A DNA stretch of 64,000 bases. Origin: Rostratula benghalensis. Taxonomy: Eukaryota > Chordata > Aves > Charadriiformes > Rostratulidae. Location: contig VXAI01000039.1 in assembly GCA_013399305.1 (NCBI GenBank), positions 1,326,029 to 1,390,028 on the forward strand, in the 5' to 3' direction. Positions within the stretch are counted from its first letter, which is position 1. Every line of letters begins with the position of its first letter. This document shows positions 1 to 11,442 of this stretch, piece by piece. Under the pieces are notes generated by a model. It had not been told where the DNA came from and did no database searches. It saw only the letters and a list, made by a program, of their open reading frames with translations. The position numbers and the translations under genes were made by a program.

Positions 1-241
1 GTTGACTGTAAAAAGTTAGACAATTATTTTTCTTAGAGCAGCCTTTATTTTTAGAAAGGTCGTTACTTCAGAAGACACAACATTCTGTGTTTCCTTCTAC
101 ACTCTTGGCCAAGTAACAGCAAGCAGTTTTTCTTCTTGCCACTGACAGTACACTTTAATTTCAAGATAGGTTGGTGGATTTCCACATACAGGCTACATTA
201 TTTAACTTCCACAAAAGCTTTAGTTAGTATCTGATATTTAC

Positions 242-305
242 CTCAAGCAAACTACATTCAAAGACTATGAAATTTAGTGGAAAAGCATGCAGTAACTTCA
301 ACGGG
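242..305 (-). other. Candidate internal exon (minus strand), weak
   Basis: Read on the minus strand, a branch-point-like GCTGATTAA and a short pyrimidine run lead into a CAG acceptor just above 305. The segment ends in CTTGAG followed by a GTAAAT donor. It is 64 bases long, and one frame is open throughout (first base completes a codon, then 21 codons, peptide beginning PLKLLHAFPLNF). The splice motifs are good, but such pairs also arise by chance in AT-rich DNA. The frame needs an upstream exon ending in phase 2, which the visible first exon (phase 1) does not supply directly. Confidence 0.15.
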
Positions 306-1148
306 CTGTGGAAAAGGCTTAATCAGCTAATCTTTTTAAGACATACATGATACAACATATTAGTGATAGTTAAGAGATTATTACAAAAGAATTACATTAT
401 CTGAATTTTAAGTGGTTTACTGTGGTGGTGCCTCAAGCAATTATTAAAACTGAAGCTCTTGAGCCTGCATTGGGACTACAAAACCAAAACAGACTGTATC
501 CCAGGGAGGGAAGGGAGGCACAGCTGGCAAGCAACTCTACCATTCTTGAACTGCTGAGCCAACCGACTAAATAAATAAAAAAATAAAACAAGTATCTTCT
601 CCCACCCACCTCAACCCTCCTCTCAGCCCTCTTCATCAAGGCTTCTTGTGTAGATGTGGACAGAGTAGCAGATCATAGGTAGACCTTATGCATTTATTCA
701 ACACAGTTAATCTGCTCTATCAGGATTTTTTTCTTCTTCTTCTCTGAATAAGAGACAATAGGTTACTCTCACTAAGAACAAGCAGAAAAAAATCCAGATT
801 AGCACTGAAGGACACAGGCATGCAGACAAAGAAGTTTCCAGCTGAACAATGCTGACTTCTGTTCTGCAAGATGCAGATCCTTCCACTTCTTAAATGTACG
901 ATTTAGTTAAGGTTTTAAGAGCACAGCAACTAACTCTTAGAGCCACTTGTTTCCTAATCGTGCTTTCTCTCCACTCAGGGTCACTGGCACTCCTTTGAGA
1001 AGTACTAAGGTCAAGCTGTTTGTGTTATGATCCAGTGAACCCTAAAGGACATCATCACTTCATTACTCTCAGACTTGGGAATTTCATTAAGAATTTCAGA
1101 ACATCTTATTCTTTACTTCTTACACATCTTTTCCATTAACCTGGGGGG

Positions 1149-1168
1149 AAAAAAAAAAAAAAAAAAAA
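1149..1168 (+). repeat. A20 homopolymer tract
   Basis: An uninterrupted run of about 20 A follows a short G run and leads into an A/C-rich segment (aaccaaccaaaacc). A/C-rich low-complexity sequence of the same type recurs at about 2920-2965 and 21870-21905. No element body recognisable as a retrocopy is attached. Confidence 0.8.
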
Positions 1169-1521
1169 CCAACCAAAACCCTGAGCATTCTTGTATCCAA
1201 TTCTTCATTTATCTGTAAAAATTGCATGATGCCTGCAAATTAGTATTCACTGAATTTCATTAGACACACAACACAAGTGTACCCCCATAACCTTTCAGCA
1301 TGTTGAGCAGTGAAACATTCAACCTTAATTTGTAATATTGGACACAGCTCATTGTTCTCAGCTTCCAAAACAAGTCAGTGCCAGTTTGATGTGGGAGTTA
1401 TGGGACTGTAAAGAATTGATCCAGCTCTGAACTAGATCTTGTTGCAAGAAAAAACGTAAAGCGTTCAGTCAATCAAACAAGCAAAAATAGATTATTTCAG
1501 CCATAATTTAAAATAGCCCAC

Positions 1522-1598
1522 GGGGGGGTGGGGGGGGCCAGAAAACATCTGAAAGGCTGGAGAAATAGAAATGGTGCAGGCAGGGGGGGAGGGGGGGG
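1522..1598 (+). other. G-rich tracts with G-quadruplex potential
   Basis: There are two clusters of G runs on the plus strand: seven then eight G separated by one T at 1522-1537, and seven then eight G separated by one A at 1583-1598. Together they give four runs of at least seven G within 77 bases. This meets the usual sequence rule for an intramolecular G-quadruplex. The surrounding DNA is AT-rich, so the tracts stand out. Function is unknown. Confidence 0.55.
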
Positions 1599-3054
1599 AG
1601 AGAAGGCAGGGAAACAAACAAAAAACTCCAGAGATGTTTCAGTCAGTGTAGTAAAACTTGTCTGCAAAATTTACAGCTGCAGTGTGGGAACAAACCACAG
1701 ACAAGCATTTGTGATAAGTAAAACAGAGCAATATTAAATTAAGTCAAAGCCTTTCCTTGTGTTATTGACCATCTGTACTTTTAACCACACATTAAAGTAC
1801 AAATCACAATAGCTCTTCATTATGAACTTAAATAAATTTCATTGTTGACTTCTATATTTGGCAATTTCATTTTATTTTTAAGTAAGGAAACATCTGCCAC
1901 ATCCATAATGGGCTATTATTTCTGTAGGAACACTGAAGAGAATTCAAAGTGAAATAATACAGAAACTGAATATGTTAAAAATTTCTTGCATGCTTTAGAT
2001 AACATCAGAATACTAAGATTACCCCTCAGCCCTAATACGGTGGCAAGGACACATAATCAACACACTTCATAACCAAGATGTACTATATTCACAGTGAACT
2101 TTCCTGCTTTAGTCAGTAGTCACAGAATAAAATGCTACTCAAAATAGGAAAGCACACTGGATTGTTGTCTAAAGTTAGACTCAAGAGAACCTGTAAGTCT
2201 ATGGGGAAATTGGATTTTAGTTTGTTTTTTTGTTGATGTTGCTTGTTTGTTAGGGTTTTTTTTCCACTTTAAGAAAAGCTAAATAAAAATACTAACATTC
2301 TGAACCAAAAAATACAGTAGAATCCAGCATTCTCTATTACTTCCCAGAGCAATAATGTACGTGACAGAAATATGCAACAAAGGGAGGGAAATCGATCATA
2401 CTGTTTTTCTTATTTGTATTGCCATAAAATAATCTAAAGGTTTCTAGCAAGACTAGTTTGCTTTCCCACAGCAGGTGAACAGATGATTCAGTGTAATGAA
2501 CCTATACAGCTACTTTTATTCTTCTCAGTTTTTAAAGAATGTATCCTATTTCTTCTCCATATCACTTAATAAAACTATACATATATTAAAAAAACAACAA
2601 AATCCATCAGGCTTTTTCTCAAAGGGATGATCATTTCATGAGAAGAGTCTGCAGCTGCTCTACATTATATCTTCTTACAAGTTTTGCAGAACACACTAAT
2701 TAAAAAGTTTTACTGAATTCAGGCAAAACAACATGACATGCAGTGGGGTAAAAACAGGCCGCCAGACAAGTCAGCTGAGCTGTCTATGACTACTCCATGG
2801 CAAGGATGGTTCTGCCCATCTCATCTGCTCATGTCTTCAAGTTCTCATTCCCTGCTTTAACATCAGCTCTGACACTTGTCTAGAGCTCAAGAAAGCCTCT
2901 TCAGTGTGTTAACCAGCAAAAAAACCCCAATGAAACCTACAAGCCCCAACCAACCAAATAAAAAACGCGACCCAAGCAGATCTCTAACAGCTCTCAGGCT
3001 GCAGTTTCACAGCAGCCTAAGCCAAAGTAACTCCTGGCTGACATAGTCTCTTAC

Positions 3055-3157
3055 CTCCCTCCGGCTGCATGTTCCTACTCTTTCCCTTGTGCCAGCTTCA
3101 ACACTCATCAGAACCTGTACAGAACGATTCCAGCAAGTTGAATCAGCAGCCTCTCCA
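3055..3157 (-). other. Candidate internal exon (minus strand)
   Basis: Read on the minus strand, a pyrimidine-rich tract (TTTTTCTTGCTCTCTTCAG) precedes the segment and a strong GAG/GTAAGAG donor follows it. This is the best-looking splice pair in the first 5 kb. The length is 103 bases. One frame is open through the exon (first base completes a codon, then 34 codons, containing CWNRSVQVLMSVEAG). The phase-1 continuation from the exon at 5457-5547 hits a stop within the exon. If the exon is real, it is therefore joined to a different upstream exon, uses a different start, or is untranslated. No family is recognised. Confidence 0.25.
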
Positions 3158-5002
3158 CTGAAGAGAGCAAGAAAAATAGCTCTTTGCTTGGCCAAGGCAC
3201 CAGGACAGGTTGGTGCAGGTTCTAGCGAGCACAAGAGCTCCAAGAGAAGCCTCAGCAACCGCCAGGTAGACCAGCCCCGGCTGCCACCAAACCACAACTT
3301 CAGTGACTTCACTCACCAACAGGTTGGACAAGCAGCAGAGCTGACACACGAGGGAGAGCAGAAATGCACATCCGCGAAAGAGATCACACCTCTAGCAGCA
3401 GGAAGCTGCTCGGGTATGTTTAGCTGGCTTCATCCTACAAGACCTGGTGCAGCACAACTGTGACTGGCTTCAGGGAAAAACACTACTTCTTCCTTCCAGG
3501 GTCTCTCCTGTGTTCTGGTCCTCCAATAAAACTGTGCTAATTACGTGTCTGAGTGTTTAGCAAGTCAGAAGCATTTCTGAACTTTCACCTTTTAACTGCA
3601 GCTTTGCGTACACGCGTTCTATGGGCAGGACAAAGGTGAGCAACTGCCCTTATGCACTTCCATGCTTAAGGTGAGCAATTTACATTTCTGGTATGTTCAC
3701 ATTCACAACTAGTTTAACAGACCGAAAGGCCTACATTGACAGTCTGCTGAGTTGCAGCTACCTCTCTTAAACCCCGCAAAGATACCCAACAGGCTTATTT
3801 AACACCTATTTAAATTACCCTTTTGCAGGGTAACTGCATAATACACGGAAAACCCCGCCCACTTATTTTCAATAGGTTTGTAAATAAAGGTATAAGAGAA
3901 TTGTCAAGTAAGGGAAGAATAGCAAACTCATCCACTTGGGGTGATATTCTTGAGGGATGCCTTACGAATGCTCCTGCTGGGAGTCTTTGTGCCGTTTTCC
4001 ACTGTCTTGCATACAGATGGAAAGAAGGCGAGACAACTAAAGCAGAATGCTATGCATTCACACCTACTTTGCACTAGTAAGGTAAACAGTGCCAGGCCCA
4101 TTCCAAAGGGGTGTTGTCAGGACAAAACAATAATAAAAATTTTAAAGGACGCAGGCTCTTTATGACTGATGGATACCATTGTGCCAAAGACAAACTCTGG
4201 GAACAAGCTTTGTTCTACAAGAAGACAGTAAAGATTATAGACATACATAAACCTTAGAACTGATTATATGTTTTCCGCTAATAAAAATCTCCAAAAGAAA
4301 CACCTTTAAAAAACAAAAGAAGACATCACGACTAGCGATGTGAACATTCAGCTAATAAAGAAACCATGTAAGAAACACTTTTTTTTTGTTTGCACCCTAC
4401 CTTAGACAAGGTGAAACCCTGCACGCATGCCAAGCCACAACGGTTTCAATAGGCTCCTGCTAATCCTGCACCTGCCCAGATAGGCAGTGGCAAAACTAGG
4501 GGCACTGGGAGCCACAGGGCCTGCTTGTTGCGAGTTTTCCCCTGCAGTCCCCCAAACTGCTGTGTTTTTGCCATCTACGCGGGGACACTCAATTTCTCGT
4601 TGCTCAAATGGATGCAATACCACAATTGCAGAAATTACTATACCGCTAAGGTTGTATTATAATTATTCCAAATCAGACTATTTGGAATTCGACTTTAAGC
4701 ACGCAGCGTGGCTGAAATTTTCCCTGCAAACAGACCTTAGGAAAACAATTCATTTTAGAGAGAATTCTACATTGACAGAAAAATGCTGCATTCAGACCTC
4801 AGTGACCATAGAAAGGTGATTATACACGTTGCCCCTCAATTAACAGTGAGATCTGATTAAATACTTTCAATTACTGCCGCAATCCGCTGGATTTCATAAT
4901 TTCAAATAAAAGCCTGCTACGACCTCCAAGTCTCTCTCTAAGACATATCAGGCCTCATGCTCCCAAGATCCTCTCTCCATGCCTTCTGGTATACACCTTT
5001 AC

Positions 5003-5087
5003 CTCTTGTTTGGCAAGACCTGCTGTCCATACCCCCATGTAACAACCGTGGACAACCTTGATGCCTAGATGCTCCTCCACCTTGGTA
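5003..5087 (-). other. Candidate internal exon (minus strand)
   Basis: On the minus strand, CCCATTTTTCTTGAAAG forms the acceptor and AAGAG/GTAAAGG the donor, bounding 85 bases. One frame is open throughout (first base completes a codon, then 28 codons, beginning TKVEEHLGIKVVHGC) and has a protein-like composition. It requires a preceding exon that ends in phase 2. The visible first exon ends in phase 1 and would run into TAG here. An overlapping GC-rich frame through the 5457 donor does end in phase 2, but it looks like non-coding CpG-island sequence. No homologue is recognised. Confidence 0.22.
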
Positions 5088-5149
5088 CTTTCAAGAAAAA
5101 TGGGTATTTTATTTCCTGATATGGCACCTTAAGCGACTGGCTTTGTCTC

Positions 5150-6190
5150 TAGCGGACCCTCTGTGACCGTGTGTGCCCCTTGCTCGGAAAAGGAGCCGGC
5201 CGTGGGGCTGAGCCACGGGGAGGAGAGAGAGCCTGCGGGAGGACCAGGCTCAGGCCGGCCCGCGGCTCAGGTGATGCACGGGAGCTGACCTGCCCCGACC
5301 TCGGGTGAGGCCGCCCAGGACGGCACCCATCGGGGCGGCACCACCACGGGGGCGGCACGCCGCCCAGCCCCGGATAAGGAATTCAGACCGGCGGACCGGG
5401 CCAGGGGCTAGCCCAAAGCAAGCGACGCCACGGCCCGCCGCGCCCCCGCCCCTCACCTGCCGCCGAGCTCAGGGCGACCCTCCGGTGCCTCCTCCCGAGC
5501 TCCCGCAGCTCCTCCTCGTCCTCCTCCAGCCTCCAGGCTTCGGCCATCGGTGGCGGGGGAACGGCTGAACGCATTCAAGAAGCGGGGGCTGCCATGTCCG
5601 CCCGCGGCCGCCAGGCCCCCGGGATTCCCGGGCCTGCCCCGCACCTGCGCCCTCTCCACCCCGCGTCCCCACAGCGAGCGTTCAGCCCAGGCCGCTCCGC
5701 GCTCCTGCCGGCGGGGAGAGCCGGGGCGAGGCGGGAGGAGAGGCGGCGGCGGCCTTTCCTGCCCATCCACGGCTCTCCGGCGTCAGCAGGAAACCCGGCG
5801 GCCGCCTGGCACCGGCACAAAAGGGGGCGGAGGAGGCGGCGGCGGCGGGGGGAGGTACCTGGCGGCTGCCGCCGGGCAGCGCTCCGCTGCGGCGGGCACC
5901 TCGCCGTGCCCCGGGGTCACCGGGGGGGCCGGGCGAGGGGCGCGTGAATCCCCCGTGCTAAGGGGGAGAAAGGGCTTGCGGCGGGGGGGTCCGAGGTCTT
6001 CCTCGCCTCACGACGAGGGCAAAGAGGCGAAAGGGGCAGTTGCTGCGAGAGGGACGGCAAGCCGGTGCGCACCCCAGAGCACCGGCGTGGCCCATGGGTT
6101 CAGGGCTGAGGCAGGCAGGCAAGCGTTCAAAGGGCGGCCGGCTGTGATTCGCGGCCAGGAGGATGTATTTCTTGGCGTGGGATTCGTTTG
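5150..6190. promoter_or_regulatory. CpG island, probable promoter of a minus-strand gene
   Basis: GC content and CpG density rise abruptly at about 5150 and fall back to AT-rich sequence by about 6190. The core at 5290-5950 is rich in CpG, CCGCCC boxes and short GGC repeats (about 5829-5846). In vertebrates such islands usually mark promoters. The candidate coding exon at 5457-5547 (-) inside it, with a good donor, suggests transcription to the left. Long open frames on both strands (for example 5550-6200 plus) follow from the lack of AT-rich stop codons and are not called as genes. I found no clear plus-strand first exon, though a bidirectional promoter is possible. Confidence 0.75.
5457..5547 (-). 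CDS. Candidate first coding exon of an unidentified minus-strand gene (partial)
   Basis: Read on the minus strand, an ATG at 5547 opens 30 codons plus one base and ends at GCAG/GTGAGG, a good donor, so the exon closes in phase 1. The peptide starts MAEAWRLEEDEEELRELG, continues with a short basic stretch (RRHRR) and ends ALSSAA. Its acidic then basic composition differs from the Gly/Ala/Pro/Arg-rich translations of the other frames of the island, which favours real coding. Another in-frame ATG lies nine codons upstream at 5574 but has a poor context (T at -3). ATG 5547 has G at +4. The rest of the protein would lie to the left, mostly outside the window. None of the exon-like segments at 5003, 3055 or 242 continues this phase without a stop. 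I do not recognise the protein. It could also be a chance frame in a CpG island. Confidence 0.4.
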
Positions 6191-9100
6191 GGTGGTTTAA
6201 ACCACTCCAAGAGAAGTGATCTTACAGACACACTTGAAACTGGTGAAGTACACGTTCCCAGCGCAGAAGCGATATGAAAAATCTGGCCACGTTTCAGGTT
6301 GGACACTTAGACGTCAGGTGTAGTTTTAGCTTTTTTTTTTTTATCCTCAGTTGCCCATATCTAAAATGGAAATGATATTGTTTCTTCACATCATATGGTT
6401 ATTGCAAAACCAAGCCATAAATGTTTTTACAGATTACCCCTGTATTAGGCACCACTTCAACAAAGCACATAAGGAAGTTAAATCAGCTTCAGAACAGGTG
6501 AATAAGGGACAGTAAATAAATAAAGTGTGTGACCACAAATTAGACCAGGAAGATACAACAAAACATTGAGTCATTCTAGTGTTGAGCAATATCTGCACTG
6601 ACTCACTAAGCACCATCTACTCTGTACACTGAATAAAGCAGATCGTGCAGGTTGAAAAAAAATGTATGCAATCACAAACCTGAAAAGTATGTTGTAAGGT
6701 GGGAATACAAATGATTGTCTATGCATTTTTTAGCATTTAAGTGCTTGGCTTCTCCATCATTGTTCCTTAACAGAAGGCTTTTTGGCTAGAATGTTTAGTG
6801 TTCAAGGGGTGTGATTATGACACCTTAGAAGAACATAAGCCTTTATACTATAAGAGGATTTAAGACCAGGCATAAAACTGGATGTAGAGCAGGGCTATAA
6901 GCTGATAAATCAAACCTTCCACTACAGGTATGTCTTCTCAAAAGCCTCATGCTCCGGATGATCTCTGTGTGATTGGATTGCATGGTAAGTCAAAGGATCT
7001 CACCTCACAAATTTCAGTGCAAGACCAGTGTGCCCTGTACAGGATGCCCAGTTGCTTACAAAGTTCCTTAGTGGTGCACTGTCAGCACAGGTATGCTGTA
7101 GGGCTGTGCCACCCAGCCTCACCGACAACCAAAAACACAAAGAAAGAAATTGGAATACAGAAAGTATGCGGAAGAACAACAGAAGAGAGGAAAGTTGCTG
7201 GTATGTGCATGTGGGAGAGACAAGAGAATCTCTAGTGTAAAAAAAAAAAAAAACACAAACCACCAAAAAACCCAGTATGTGTTTTTTGTATTCAAGTTCT
7301 TCACTGAGAAGCCAACCACAGAGAGTGACAAGGACCATCCATCTTCCACTTCCTGATTATCTCCTTTTTATACTATGGGTTTCATTACTGCTGGGAGGAG
7401 AAGGAAAGGAAGCTTGCTATCATGTAAAGTTGCCAAGGAAGGAAAAACCAGAAATATACCATACAATATAACACAAGTTCAAAGACCCCGGAAAATTGAA
7501 TTAAACTTTCTTTTGTTCCTGTTGCTGAACTTGACACAGAGGCTTCCAAGCATATAGAACTGTAAAATACATTTGGAGAGATTTTAGGCCTAAGAAAAAC
7601 ATGCTGAAAGAGTAGTTCCAGCTATGACTAAGGAAACATTCTCCAAAATCTCAAATATAAAGTATAGAAAGATCATGCATATTTAATGTTAATGATCACA
7701 AAGAGTTGCTTAGAGTTCACAGGGAAAATCCTACTTTAAAATGAAAGCACAATACCTAAATTATATAAAGTGATGAAATATCTGAAGCAACAGCTTAGCC
7801 ATATACCAAGCTCTGCCAGTGGGAAATGCACTCAGGACAGGGACTGGTAGAGGAGCCATTCAAGAAATGCCTGGAACTGATAGAGGACAGATTTCCCCAG
7901 AAAGAAAGAGATCAAACTATCACACAATTCATAGGTGGATACAAGAGTCAGGTAGCAATAACTAACATACTATTGGAAACAGTTTCCAATCAGTACTACT
8001 AGAAACAAGTAAAAATTCTCAGCATTTAAACAAAAATTAATATGCAAACCAGCATTGCATGAAATACTTTAATCATATTTCTTAAACATTTATTGCAAAA
8101 AAACATTCAATAATGCACATTGCCTCCAAAAGAATGTTGCTCACCAGTGGCTAGGGTTCTTCAGGGTACGTTGTCTGTAGGTGTACTCGTACTGCCAGTG
8201 TACAAACACAACAAGCATTCAAGCCAGAGGTGCCTCTTAGGTTTTAAATGCCTGTAGAACAAGTGTATGCAGGATAATATACAGGAATGTGTAAGACAGT
8301 ACATTCACGTACTCTTCACTTCTCTCGGGTGCAACATCTGCCAACATGCAAGGACTTTAAGGGAGCGGTGATGGAGGGTGGATGTCTAGGGCTCCATTTC
8401 TTACAAGGAATTCTTTTCTAGTGAGTACTTGCCAGATGCACTCCTCCGTACTCTGTGAGCTGTGCCTCACTTCTAGTTTACATTGGTATTTTCAAGTGAT
8501 CAACAGCTTTGGTTCTGTCAAACTGTCACATCACTGGCTTGACACCTGATAAAGGTGTGTCATCAGTTGAGGTAACTTGCAAGGATGTAGGCTTTAAGAA
8601 GCCTGCAGGAGATGGATGGGGCTCTGATGAAGTGCTCCTGAGCAGCAATAACAGATCCACCTTAGCAGTCTCAGAACAGATCCTGGGGGCGGGGAGAGAG
8701 CTGTGATTTTGGGTCTTTAGACAAGCAACAAAACCAGCTGTGGAAATAATCAAAAGAGCTACAGTTGCTGGCTGGTCTAATAATAGCCTAGGCCAGACAG
8801 AGTAATTTGCGATAATTTGGCTCAGATTGGAACACACACACACACACACACACAAAAAAAAAAAGACCTGCTGGGTTGCTGGGCCCAGGGGAAGATGGAA
8901 ACAAAGAGGAGGAGGGGATGAATTGGACCTAACAGTCCAACAGTTTCAAGTGCAGCAGGAATTAAAGCCATGTGAGAAATTCTCTCCAGAAAGTGAAGGA
9001 ACAAAGATCTTATTTTACTTTTCAGCAAATAAATGGATAGAAATTATCGAAAAAGAAACAAAAGGGGAAGAAAAAGTACATGTGCAGAAAAAAATTACAA

Positions 9101-10364
9101 AAGTTTTCTTTAAAAAAAAAAAGAAAAAGAACATAAAAACCTCAGAGCACTTGCTGTATTCTCAGGTAGTTGAGAAGAACACATCCGCATGTGGCATATG
9201 CTGCTCTAAAACCTTCATGAAGTATAATGTATTTGTGTCTTAGAAGCAGAGTGAAGGAAAAATAATTGCATTCTTGTACTTCAGTGAGAATCTCTGCTGT
9301 GTACGTGTGCGTAGGAATAAAAAGACTTTTGTATATTTTCATAGCTACACTTCTCCAAGAAAACAAAGCTTACTGTCTCAAAAAGTCTGCAGTTTGGTTC
9401 TTAGAATCTGGAAATTTCTCACTGAAATTCTACTTTATCGTATGCATCTTTGCTGTAATGTACATGTTTGGGATTTCATAATGGTAGAGTAAAAGAAGAA
9501 AAGAACTGGGTAAATGTGTCTTTGTACTTTCTGCTGAATGCTTACAATTAGTTGCCTGGCAGTTATTATTTTTTAAGTATTTTGCTCTGATTTGCATCCC
9601 TGGAATTGCCACTTTGTTTGGCCCTGCAAAACGACACTGTTTTTCAACAAAAAATATCAGCTCTATAGAGCTGCTTAATTGAAGTCGCCCATGTAGCCTC
9701 AGTGTCTATTCAGGTTCTGCAAAGCAGCTGAAGCCTGCAATGAATGTATCAGTGTTTGGCCGAGATACAGGAGCCTCAGACCACAAAAGAATGCAGACAA
9801 AGGATTTTTTAAAAATGCAAAGGATGGAAAAGAGAGTTTTCAAAAGAGAAAATGTAGCCTTTGGACATGACGACTTTATTTTTGTTCCGAGTAAAAATAA
9901 CAAGGGGTTCGTTCAATAGGCGAATGATGGCAATAGAGCCAGTATAGGAAGCTGACATTGCTGAGGGCCAAGATCTGATAATTTGATCTCCATTTGTGTC
10001 CAGCTGGTCCAATGGGTTTTAGTGTAGTTGGAGAATGACGTATCAGGAGCCTGCAGGCTTCCTGAAATGTCTCCAGCTAAGTATGGGTTCCCCTTACATT
10101 GTTATAAGGGCTTGTGGCTCCCAGCATATCGGCACGATGACAGTCTTGCATCATGCTGTTGGTTTTATGATGGTTTTAAGGTTGGTTTAGATGGTTTTAT
10201 GATGTGTGAAGACGATTAAAATAGAAGATTATTTATTTCCTTGAATAAGGACATTTCTCATGGAAACACTGGGGCATTATCTTTATGCAAAATTAGGATT
10301 TTGAGACTGCTCTCAAGAAAATGAAAAGCATCTTGGGATGAAACCAGGGTACCTCCTGCTTTTG
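6191..10364. other. Intergenic stretch, no gene seen
   Basis: AT-rich sequence with scattered short open frames of chance length. I see no splice-bounded coding segment that I would support. It contains an A15 tract at 7239-7253 and the (AC)n repeat listed below. Confidence 0.5.
8832..8864 (+). repeat. (AC)n microsatellite followed by A10
   Basis: About 11-12 AC dinucleotides at 8832-8854 run into a stretch of 10 A. This is a perfect simple repeat and is likely to vary in length between individuals. Confidence 0.9.
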
Positions 10365-10455
10365 TGGGAGGTGTCCCTGCCTGTGGCAGGGGGGTTGGAA
10401 CTTGATGATCTTTAAGGTCCCGTCCAACTCCAACCACTCTATGAAATCTATCTGT
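10365..10455 (+). mobile_element. CR1 LINE 3'-end fragment
   Basis: The segment carries the typical avian CR1 tail in plus orientation: a ggtgtccctgcc...ggcagggggg box, then ttggaact(t)gatgatctttaaggtccc, then the ctctatga terminal motif. It is only about 90 bases long, the usual severe 5' truncation of CR1. It diverges little from the consensus I remember, so it is among the younger copies here. Confidence 0.85.
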
Positions 10456-11392
10456 TTCTACTATGTTCATGAACAAAGAGATTAAGGAAAAGAAGTGGGA
10501 AAAGTGCGAGGAATACGGAAGGGAAAGAGATGGTTCAGAGGTAAAAGTTTCTTAGAAAGAGAGGCTGTCAAGGCCAAATTGATTTGTAGTTTGAGGCCCA
10601 AAGTAGTAACGTTTACTCTATAAGCATAGAGTTATCAGTGGACAGTGTTGATGTTGTGCTAAGAGAGCTGGCAACAGCATGATCTAGGAAGTATTATCAC
10701 ATTGGACACCCATGAGTCTAATACCTAAGAATATACAACGCTAGCCTCAGGATGAGCACCTTAGCTTTTCTGCTGCAGTTTGCACTGCAGAGCTGACAAT
10801 GTAAAAACTTATGGAAGACAACAAAGAGAATTGTTAAGAATTTTCAAAAGGTGAAGCAGGTTCATAAATTTGTCATAAAATTGAAGTAAATTTAGAAGTT
10901 TTTCACAGTACTGAAATTTGTTACAGACATGAGTAGCTCTGATTTTGTTTTCTTCTATACTTTTGCCATGAAATGCATATAAATTGCCTTTCCCTGGAAA
11001 TATAATGACATACAGGTGGATAATCTCCAGTTCCATATAAAAATTTGCTGTCTCCTATTTTTCTGTTGTGGGTTTGTTGCTTGTGGTTTTTTTTTTTTTC
11101 CCAGTGTTTAGGACATTTCCCCCCTGTGGCACCACCTGTGAGCAATCAGACATTCTGACAAGTTTTTCTTGTGCTGTACATTGACACAGTTCACACTTAA
11201 CGGAAGTGGTCACAAAGGTACATTAGTATTCAGCAAGAGCATAACCCTGCAATTAAATAATTGTATAATTACTAATTTGTGAGTGGTGAAAAGTTTAATA
11301 TTAACAAGGTTGTAATAGTCTAGTTACATGAATGTATGTTTGCTAATGGAAAAGCACATTTCTAATATGGAAGTTTTTTAAAAGTTCAAAAT

Positions 11393-11442
11393 AGATTAGA
11401 TGATCTTTCAAGGTCCCTTCCAATCCCTGATATTCTGTGATT
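11393..11442 (+). mobile_element. CR1 LINE 3'-end fragment, very short
   Basis: About 50 bases match the terminal CR1 segment (agattagatgatctttcaa, ggtcccttccaa, tattctgtgatt) in plus orientation. Only the extreme 3' tail remains. Confidence 0.8.

Larger units (their letters stand above)
1..5002. other. AT-rich stretch, probably intronic to the minus-strand gene
   Basis: This lies 3' of the candidate first exon at 5457-5547 on the minus strand, so it is probably intron. It is mostly AT-rich. The exceptions are a locally GC-richer patch at about 3000-3480 and the G-rich tracts at 1522-1598. Apart from the two exon-like segments listed separately (242-305 and 3055-3157), I see no coding region that can be chained into a gene. 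The open frames at 3089-3463 (+) and 3007-3312 (-) overlap on opposite strands and match nothing I recognise. Confidence 0.4.

Noticed and set aside
1..60. Possible minus-strand poly(A) signal (tttattttt) near the left edge
   Set aside because: AATAAA-like motifs are frequent in AT-rich DNA, and no terminal exon leads up to it.
4402..4480. Minus-strand exon-like segment ending at an AAG/GTAGGG donor
   Set aside because: All frames contain stops and the acceptor is poor.
5550..6200. 216-codon plus-strand frame in the first CpG island
   Set aside because: Composition is almost entirely Gly, Arg, Pro, Ala and Ser, as expected from GC-rich sequence lacking stops, and equally long frames exist on the opposite strand.
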